The notes under the pieces were generated by a model, which ran no database searches, was not told where the DNA came from, and saw only the letters and a list, made by a program, of their open reading frames with translations. Positions 30,068 to 34,682 of a stretch of 34,682 nt of DNA are shown here, piece after piece. A program made the translations under genes and the position numbers. Source of the DNA: Crocinitomicaceae bacterium (GTDB taxonomy: Bacteria > Bacteroidota > Bacteroidia > Flavobacteriales_D > Crocinitomicaceae); NCBI GenBank assembly GCA_025210175.1, contig JAOASF010000129.1, positions 1-34,682 of the forward strand. Reading direction: 5' to 3'. How positions within the stretch are numbered: the first letter of the stretch is position 1; the number at the start of each line of letters is the position of its first letter.

Positions 30068-31099
30068 CTAATTCTTTTTGAAAAACGCCTCTATCGTCTT
30101 CTCGGCAAGTTTGCCTTCTGGTGTAAATTGGGAAGGGTCTCTTCTGTCATTCATGTTGTTCGGAAACCACTTCCAGATAAATCCACCAGCTACCCAATCC
30201 ATGCTCCAGACTTCTTCAAAACATACGGCAAACAACCGAGCTTGTAAGGACTCATTTACTTTTTCGAACATAGGTTCCGATCGCCAGGGTTCTTTGGCTG
30301 CATAATCCATGTTTCGGTAGCCAAACTCGGTCAACAAAATTGGCTTTTGATTTCTAACAGAACAATTCCTCATTTTTTCCAAGGGTTCCTTCCATCCGCG
30401 TTTCAATTCTTTGATACTCGGGTTTCTTTTGGTCGTCAATGGGAAATAGGCGTTTACACCAATAAAATCTAACTGATCAATAAAGGGAACCTGATCAAAG
30501 CAATCCCAGTTTTCAGCGTAAGTGAGTTGGCCTTTATAGACCTCTCGAATATCTGCTATCAACTTCTTCCAAAAAACAGGTCTCGCTTTCAAAGGCTTGG
30601 CCAATTCTGTACCCAAACAAAAAATATCAACCCTCTCCTCTGAAGCCATGCGAGCAAAAAGCAAAATAAATGAACGGTAATTGTCTTCCCATTCCTTCCA
30701 CTTTTCTTCCGATTTCATTTCGATGTGCCCTGTAAAGCCACCATTTCCGACCCATATTTGAGGTTTCAACATGACCATGTACCCTTTTTGCTGAGCTAGT
30801 CGAATGGTGGCCGCGCAACCTTCCTCAGTTTCTCCCCACCACTGATGAGCGATGTTGAATCGAATGGACGGGTCGTGCAAGTCAGGCATGAAAGCATAGG
30901 GCATAATGGCCAGCGCATTCGCATTGAGATGTGCCATTCCCTCGTTGAAAGAAGTATCCAATGGTGCAATTGAAGCAACAAATGACAAGCCTTTGATTTT
31001 TGAACCTTTCCATGGTTTGGCTTGTTGCATTCTTGAAGAACAATTCAAGGAAAAAACGAGAATTACAAATATTAAAAGCTTGTGCTGTGCTAATTTCAT
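30068..31099 (-). CDS. GH113-like glycoside hydrolase lipoprotein, 343 aa
   Basis: Lipoprotein signal LLIFVILVFSLNC with Cys20, then a TIM-barrel domain resembling family GH113 (beta-mannanase-like): KGLSFVASIAPLD, ANALAIMPYAFMPD, HQWWGETEEGCAATIRLAQQKGYMVMLKPQIWV, FCLGTELAKP (candidate acid/base Glu), LDFIGVNAYFPL, ILLTEFGYRNMDYAAKEPW (candidate nucleophile Glu), WVAGGFIWKWFP. Probably surface or periplasm facing and acting on mannose- or glucose-type chains; the substrate is inferred. It is the first gene of a two-gene minus-strand unit. Confidence 0.85.
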   Translation of the reverse strand: MKLAQHKLLIFVILVFSLNCSSRMQQAKPWKGSKIKGLSFVASIAPLDTSFNEGMAHLNANALAIMPYAFMPDLHDPSIRFNIAHQWWGETEEGCAATIRLAQQKGYMVMLKPQIWVGNGGFTGHIEMKSEEKWKEWEDNYRSFILLFARMASEERVDIFCLGTELAKPLKARPVFWKKLIADIREVYKGQLTYAENWDCFDQVPFIDQLDFIGVNAYFPLTTKRNPSIKELKRGWKEPLEKMRNCSVRNQKPILLTEFGYRNMDYAAKEPWRSEPMFEKVNESLQARLFAVCFEEVWSMDWVAGGFIWKWFPNNMNDRRDPSQFTPEGKLAEKTIEAFFKKN

Positions 31100-31217
31100 C
31101 GGGAATACTTAATTTAAAAGTAAATATTTTAACGAATATTTTATGTTATGCGCGCATAGTATAATTTTATTTGCTTACATTTATTGTCAATAGGTTACAC
31201 AAATTACTCAATAGAAA

Positions 31218-33008
31218 ATGTCTACTGAAAAAACAAAATCAATAAAAGGTGGTGAATTCCTAATTAAAAACACCACACCAGAAGAAATTTTTACTCCCGA
31301 AGAATGGTCTGAAGAGCAGCGCATGATTGCACAAATGTGTGATGATTTCATCGAGCAAGAAGTTCAGCCCAACCTCGATCGCATCGACCAAATGGAAGCT
31401 GGCCTCATGGAGTCGTTGTTAGAAAAAGCAGGCGAATTAGGTATGTTATCGATGTCCATTCCCGAAAACTATGGAGGTATGGGTGTTGACTTCAAAACCT
31501 CTCTTTTGGCCACCGAAAGACTCGGGAAAGGATACTCCTTTTCGGTCGCCTATGGAGCCCATACAGGTATTGGAACACTTCCTTTGTTGTATTATGGAAA
31601 TGAGGAACAAAAGCAAAAATACATTCCCAAACTAGCAACGGGAGAATGGAAGGCAGCCTACTGTTTGACAGAACCGAGCTCCGGATCGGATGCCAATTCC
31701 GGGAAAACAAAGGCCGTGTTAAGCGACGATGGCAAGCACTACATCTTGAACGGTCAAAAAATGTGGATCACCAATGGTGGATTTGCCAAATTGTATACCG
31801 TTTTTGCGAAAATAGGTGACGACAAAAACCTTTCTGCCTTTTTAGTGGAAGCAGATTGGGAAGGAGTAAGCACCAACCCTGAAGAAAAGAAAATGGGAAT
31901 CAAGGGTTCTTCCACTCGCCAGGTTTTCTTTAACAATGTGAAAGTACCGGTAGAAAACCAACTTTCAGAAAGAGAAAATGGATTTAAAATCGCCTTGAAC
32001 ATACTGAACATTGGTCGTATCAAATTGGCTGCCGGAGTATTAGGTGGTGCGAAGGACGCCATCAATCACACGATCAAATACGCGAATGAACGAGAACAGT
32101 TCGGACGACCGATTTCAAAATACGGAGCAATTCGCTACAAAATTGCCGAACAAGCCATTCGCGCTTACGCGGTAGAATCGGCTACTTATCGAGTTGGACA
32201 GAACATTGACGATGCCAAACACACCTTAATTGAAGAAGGTATGGAGCCTGGTAAGGCCTTGTTGAAAGGGATCGAGCAGTTCGCTGCAGAATGTGCCATA
32301 CTCAAGGTAGCTGGATCTGAATGTTTGGATTACGTAGTAGACGAAGCCGTTCAGGTACACGGTGGAATGGGCTATTCAGCTGAAAGTGCCGTTGAAAGGG
32401 CTTACCGAGATTCGCGCATCAACCGCATATTTGAAGGTACCAACGAAATCAACCGCATGCTTACTGTGGACATGATCCTGAAGCGCGCCTTGAAGGGTGA
32501 ACTCGACTTGATGGGGCCTGCCATGCAAGTAGCCAATGAGTTAATGAGCATACCTTCCATGGAGGAATTGCCCGAAGGTGAATTGGCCACGGAGTCCAAA
32601 ATGTTGGAAGGATTCAAAAAAGCCATTTTGATGGTAGCCGGATCCGCAGTTCAAAAATTAATGCAAACCCTCGCCAAGGAACAAGAGGTCTTGATGAACA
32701 TTGCCGACATGGCTATTCAAACTTACCAGGCAGAGTCGCTGTTACTTCGCGTACAAAAGTCACTCGCTACCAAAGGTGCAGATCAACTAAAAGAAGAAAT
32801 TGCCATGGTGAAAGTATTCTACTACGACGCTGCCGAAAAAATTGCAAAAAGTGCCAAGGACGCCATCAATAGCTTTGCAGAGGGAGATGAAAAACGAATG
32901 ATGAACATGGGATTGAAAAGATTCACCAAGAGTAATGACATCAACCCTAAAGAACTCAGACAACTCATTGCTTCACGAATCATAGAAGCAAATCAGTATA
33001 ATTATTAG
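31218..33008 (+). CDS. Acyl-CoA dehydrogenase, 596 aa
   Basis: FAD-dependent dehydrogenase of fatty-acid beta-oxidation. N-domain and middle domain: AYCLTEPSSGSDANSGKTKA, QKMWITNGGFAKLYTVFAKI. C-domain: REQFGRPISKYGAIRYKIAEQAIRAYAVESATYR, VQVHGGMGYSAESAVERAYRDSRINRIFEGTNEINR. Residues beyond about 430 form an additional helical C-terminal domain of about 160 residues, as in the roughly 600-aa Bacteroidota form. Monocistronic: divergent from the hydrolase gene and followed by a terminator. Confidence 0.95.
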   Translation: MSTEKTKSIKGGEFLIKNTTPEEIFTPEEWSEEQRMIAQMCDDFIEQEVQPNLDRIDQMEAGLMESLLEKAGELGMLSMSIPENYGGMGVDFKTSLLATERLGKGYSFSVAYGAHTGIGTLPLLYYGNEEQKQKYIPKLATGEWKAAYCLTEPSSGSDANSGKTKAVLSDDGKHYILNGQKMWITNGGFAKLYTVFAKIGDDKNLSAFLVEADWEGVSTNPEEKKMGIKGSSTRQVFFNNVKVPVENQLSERENGFKIALNILNIGRIKLAAGVLGGAKDAINHTIKYANEREQFGRPISKYGAIRYKIAEQAIRAYAVESATYRVGQNIDDAKHTLIEEGMEPGKALLKGIEQFAAECAILKVAGSECLDYVVDEAVQVHGGMGYSAESAVERAYRDSRINRIFEGTNEINRMLTVDMILKRALKGELDLMGPAMQVANELMSIPSMEELPEGELATESKMLEGFKKAILMVAGSAVQKLMQTLAKEQEVLMNIADMAIQTYQAESLLLRVQKSLATKGADQLKEEIAMVKVFYYDAAEKIAKSAKDAINSFAEGDEKRMMNMGLKRFTKSNDINPKELRQLIASRIIEANQYNY

Positions 33009-33030
33009 TGTTTGGTTAGTACATGTGAGC

Positions 33031-33066
33031 ATGGCCCTGTAGTTTCGATTACAGGGCCATTCTTTT
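33031..33066 (+). terminator. Intrinsic terminator of the acyl-CoA dehydrogenase gene
   Basis: ATGGCCCTGTA (33031-33041) and TACAGGGCCAT (33050-33060) form a perfect 11-bp stem with an 8-nt loop, followed by TCTTTT. Confidence 0.88.
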
Positions 33067-33070
33067 GTGC

Positions 33071-33110
33071 ACAAAAAAGGCCATTCGCGAAATACGAACG
33101 GCCTTTGTGT
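33071..33110 (-). terminator. Intrinsic terminator for the minus-strand DUF4920 gene
   Basis: AAAGGCC-TTCG on the left pairs with CGAA-GGCCTTT on the right. Read on the minus strand, the stem is followed by a TTTTTT run. It lies about 100 nt downstream of the gene ending at 33213. Confidence 0.7.
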
Positions 33111-33212
33111 TAAAAGTTGATGAACCTTTATTCAATGAAATCATGCGACGGTAGTGGAGAACATTCGACTCAAAAAAGAATTTTTAAACCGTTCATTTCC
33201 CACCTCGCAAAA

Positions 33213-33698
33213 TTACTTTTTCACGAGCAATTTAATACCATCTGCTTCAAATCCCATTGTAATTTTCGGCTCAGTAATTTTCATGATTTCTTCTTCACTT
33301 TCACCTGCGTCTTCCGCAAAGTGACATAACATATCTACCGATACAGTGTCTTGATAAGCCACTCCATGCATGATGGCTTCTGTTCCTACTTCCGTGTCTG
33401 TTGGAATGGTAAAATGATCCTTAAAACGAACCATAAAAGTTTCTCCATTTCCTTTGTCCACATTCACCCAACATCCAGCTTTGGCACATACCTGATTCAA
33501 TGGAGCTTGAAAAGTATACTCCGTTTTCGCGCCTTTTTTTGCCTGAAAATCAGCCATCATGGCTTGAACAGTAAGAGCACTTTTTTCTTCGACCTTCACC
33601 GGACCGTACTCCATCTTTGCGTCTGCTGTTGCTTCCTTGGTATTGGAACACGACGCTAGTAGCCCAACGGCTACCAATGCTAAAAATCTATTTTTCAT
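33213..33698 (-). CDS. DUF4920 lipoprotein, 161 aa
   Basis: Lipoprotein signal FLALVAVGLLASC with Cys17, followed by a Thr/Ala/Lys linker. The domain has the DUF4920 signature VCAKAGCWVNVDKGNGETFMVRFKDHFTIPTD and a late DMLCHFAED segment; the CxxxGCW cysteines could bind a metal or form a disulfide. Function is unknown. Anchored in the outer membrane or inner face by family expectation. Confidence 0.88.
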   Translation of the reverse strand: MKNRFLALVAVGLLASCSNTKEATADAKMEYGPVKVEEKSALTVQAMMADFQAKKGAKTEYTFQAPLNQVCAKAGCWVNVDKGNGETFMVRFKDHFTIPTDTEVGTEAIMHGVAYQDTVSVDMLCHFAEDAGESEEEIMKITEPKITMGFEADGIKLLVKK

Positions 33699-33731
33699 AA
33701 CCTATTTTGTACAATGCTAGATGCGAAAATA

Positions 33732-33755
33732 AGGCAAAGGTTGCCTCTTATTTGA
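33732..33755 (-). terminator. Possible weak terminator
   Basis: AGGCAA (33732-33737) and TTGCCT (33741-33746) form a 6-bp stem with a 3-nt loop. On the minus strand it is followed by TTATTTT. The stem is short and it adjoins the stop codon of the gene ending at 33748. Confidence 0.35.
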
Positions 33756-34113
33756 GAAATTGATCGTAATAATCTTCAACGGATAAAACGGCATCGTTTA
33801 CCATGATTTCACGAATTCCTAGCGACACGAAAAAACGAACGATAATGTGTCTTGCCTTCGCTGTATTTTCCTTCATGGTAATGCGAACTTGCTTCGTTGC
33901 CTGAAGGTGTTCTACTGTGAAATATAAGGTATAGTACTCCGCACTCTCCTTTACTTGCTTCGAAGTAATATCTGCCGGAATACCGAAGACAAAATCCCCA
34001 GCTTGAACGGCCGCTCCTATGGTTTCTTTTTTGGGAGAAGTAGCACGAGTAGTTTGACCAAATGCACTGAGGCCAAATACCAAAAACAAAAGAAGGCTGA
34101 ATACTATTTTCAT
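33748..34113 (-). CDS. Small exported protein, paralogue of the next upstream gene, 121 aa
   Basis: Signal peptide KIVFSLLLFLVFGLSAFGQ (cleavage after about residue 20), then about 100 residues. The pattern FVFGIPADITSKQVKESAEYYTLYFTVEHLQATKQVRITMKEN...VRFFVSLGIREIMVNDAVLSVEDYYDQFL is shared with the protein encoded at 34206-34580. No known family; presumably periplasmic. The 92-nt spacer to the paralogue has no evident promoter box that I can support. Confidence 0.78.
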   Translation of the reverse strand: MKIVFSLLLFLVFGLSAFGQTTRATSPKKETIGAAVQAGDFVFGIPADITSKQVKESAEYYTLYFTVEHLQATKQVRITMKENTAKARHIIVRFFVSLGIREIMVNDAVLSVEDYYDQFLK

Positions 34114-34205
34114 GATCGTTGAGTTTACAAACTAAGGTACAACTATTTTGCCAAGATTATCCTCTAGCTCTATAGAAACCAGTTCACTAGTTACGAACTT
34201 TGCGC

Positions 34206-34580
34206 CTAGTTCTCTATGTGATTCAATGAAAAATCTCGAATGGAATGTACCACCTCGACTTGTTCCACATACAAAACTCTCATGGCAGCCAACAAGCGGT
34301 GAACATAAAACTTTTCCGTTGCATCGCCCGTTTTAAGCTCTACTTTTAGTTCGTGCCTTCCTTCCTCAAAATCCACCGAAAAGTATTCCGAATAATCTTC
34401 TCGTGCAGCATCGACCATGTCTTGATTGATGTGTTCGGGCAACCAAAAAACAAATGTATTAACAGTCTTGTCCGACTGAAATTCAGATGAAGATTTGGAT
34501 CGTGCCGTTTCTTCGGTCGTTTGCCCAAATGTAGTAGCTGTTAGCAACAAAGCGCCAACAATCATCGCGCGTAATTTCAT
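34206..34580 (-). CDS. Small exported protein, paralogue of the downstream gene, 124 aa
   Basis: ATG 34580 gives a clean signal peptide (KLRAMIVGALLLTATTFGQ); ATG 34604 is an alternative adding eight polar residues. The mature part shares the frame FVFxxPxxIxxxxVxxAxxxYxxYFxVxxxxxxxxV and a similar C-terminal VxRLLAAMxVxxVEVVHSIRD-type segment with its neighbour, so the two arose by tandem duplication and diverged strongly. Function unknown. Confidence 0.75.
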   Translation of the reverse strand: MKLRAMIVGALLLTATTFGQTTEETARSKSSSEFQSDKTVNTFVFWLPEHINQDMVDAAREDYSEYFSVDFEEGRHELKVELKTGDATEKFYVHRLLAAMRVLYVEQVEVVHSIRDFSLNHIEN

Positions 34581-34640
34581 AACTTCGTTCCTTTGAAATT
34601 TCATTTAATAGTTAGACGAAGATAATCGTCCTAGCGTTGT

Positions 34641-34682
34641 ATGGCGAAAACGAATCAAATAAAACCCAAGAAGCTCAAGCTC
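34641..34682 (+). CDS. Possible start of a gene cut by the window edge
   Basis: ATG 34641 opens a frame MAKTNQIKPKKLKL that runs off the window. TAGCGTTG (34632-34639) just before it resembles a -7 box with one mismatch, in the leaderless position used elsewhere here. Only 14 codons are visible. Confidence 0.35.
   Translation, partial: MAKTNQIKPKKLKL

Overview
The window looks like chromosomal DNA of a Bacteroidota bacterium, most likely a Flavobacteriales-type member. The evidence is TAnnTTTG-type -7 promoter boxes, few obvious Shine-Dalgarno sites, many SPII lipoproteins and Sec-exported small proteins, a CarboxypepD-reg TonB receptor, and a DUF2061-cysH-cysD-cysN sulfate operon. No rRNA, tRNA, CRISPR array or IS element was recognised.

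Region 1 (1 to about 8943) is the distal part of an integron gene-cassette array. All genes are on the plus strand, are visibly AT-rich, and are mostly single small ORFs separated by 70-200 nt imperfect hairpins that end in ACC-GTT. The decisive signature is that the first 8-10 nt after the GTT that opens a cassette are the reverse complement of the left (R'') box of the hairpin that closes the same cassette. This is perfect in six cassettes and near-perfect in several more, as expected if each cassette was once a circle with its own attC. The cargo includes three toxin-antitoxin pairs (MntA/HepT, DUF433/DUF5615, antitoxin/RelE-ParE), an alpha/beta hydrolase, an NTR-like secreted protein, a DUF4304 protein, and several membrane, secreted or unknown proteins. 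Sites become progressively degraded to the right (GTT to GCT, GTA, TTT, ATT). No integrase gene is present. By cassette orientation it would lie to the left of the window, or the array is an integrase-less cluster.

Region 2 (8954-15830) holds apparently ordinary chromosomal genes: a membrane protein, a YwqK/MORN-like protein followed by a degenerate GT51-like protein, a secreted protein, an AlkD-like DNA alkylation repair protein, two lipoproteins, a DUF1801 protein and two small exported or membrane proteins, closed by an intrinsic terminator.

Region 3 (16130-23750) is a complete-looking assimilatory sulfate operon: DUF2061, CysH, CysD, CysN, then sulfite reductase with a C-terminal HEPN domain, SUMT, precorrin-2 dehydrogenase and a ferredoxin-NADP reductase. 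The genes touch or overlap. Between cysN and the sulfite reductase is a 16-codon ORF ending Cys-Cys-Ser-Thr-Cys-Ser-Gln. It is followed by mutually exclusive antiterminator and terminator hairpins, a textbook cysteine attenuator layout that would control sulfite reduction and siroheme supply separately from sulfate activation.

Region 4 (23763-34682) has a phosphatase-fold protein lacking its catalytic Cys and a DtxR/MntR regulator divergent from a TonB-dependent receptor whose promoter carries an inverted-repeat operator. These are followed by a DbpA-like RNA helicase with an almost leaderless promoter, a methyltransferase and a GH113-like lipoprotein on the minus strand, an acyl-CoA dehydrogenase, a DUF4920 lipoprotein and two paralogous small exported proteins.
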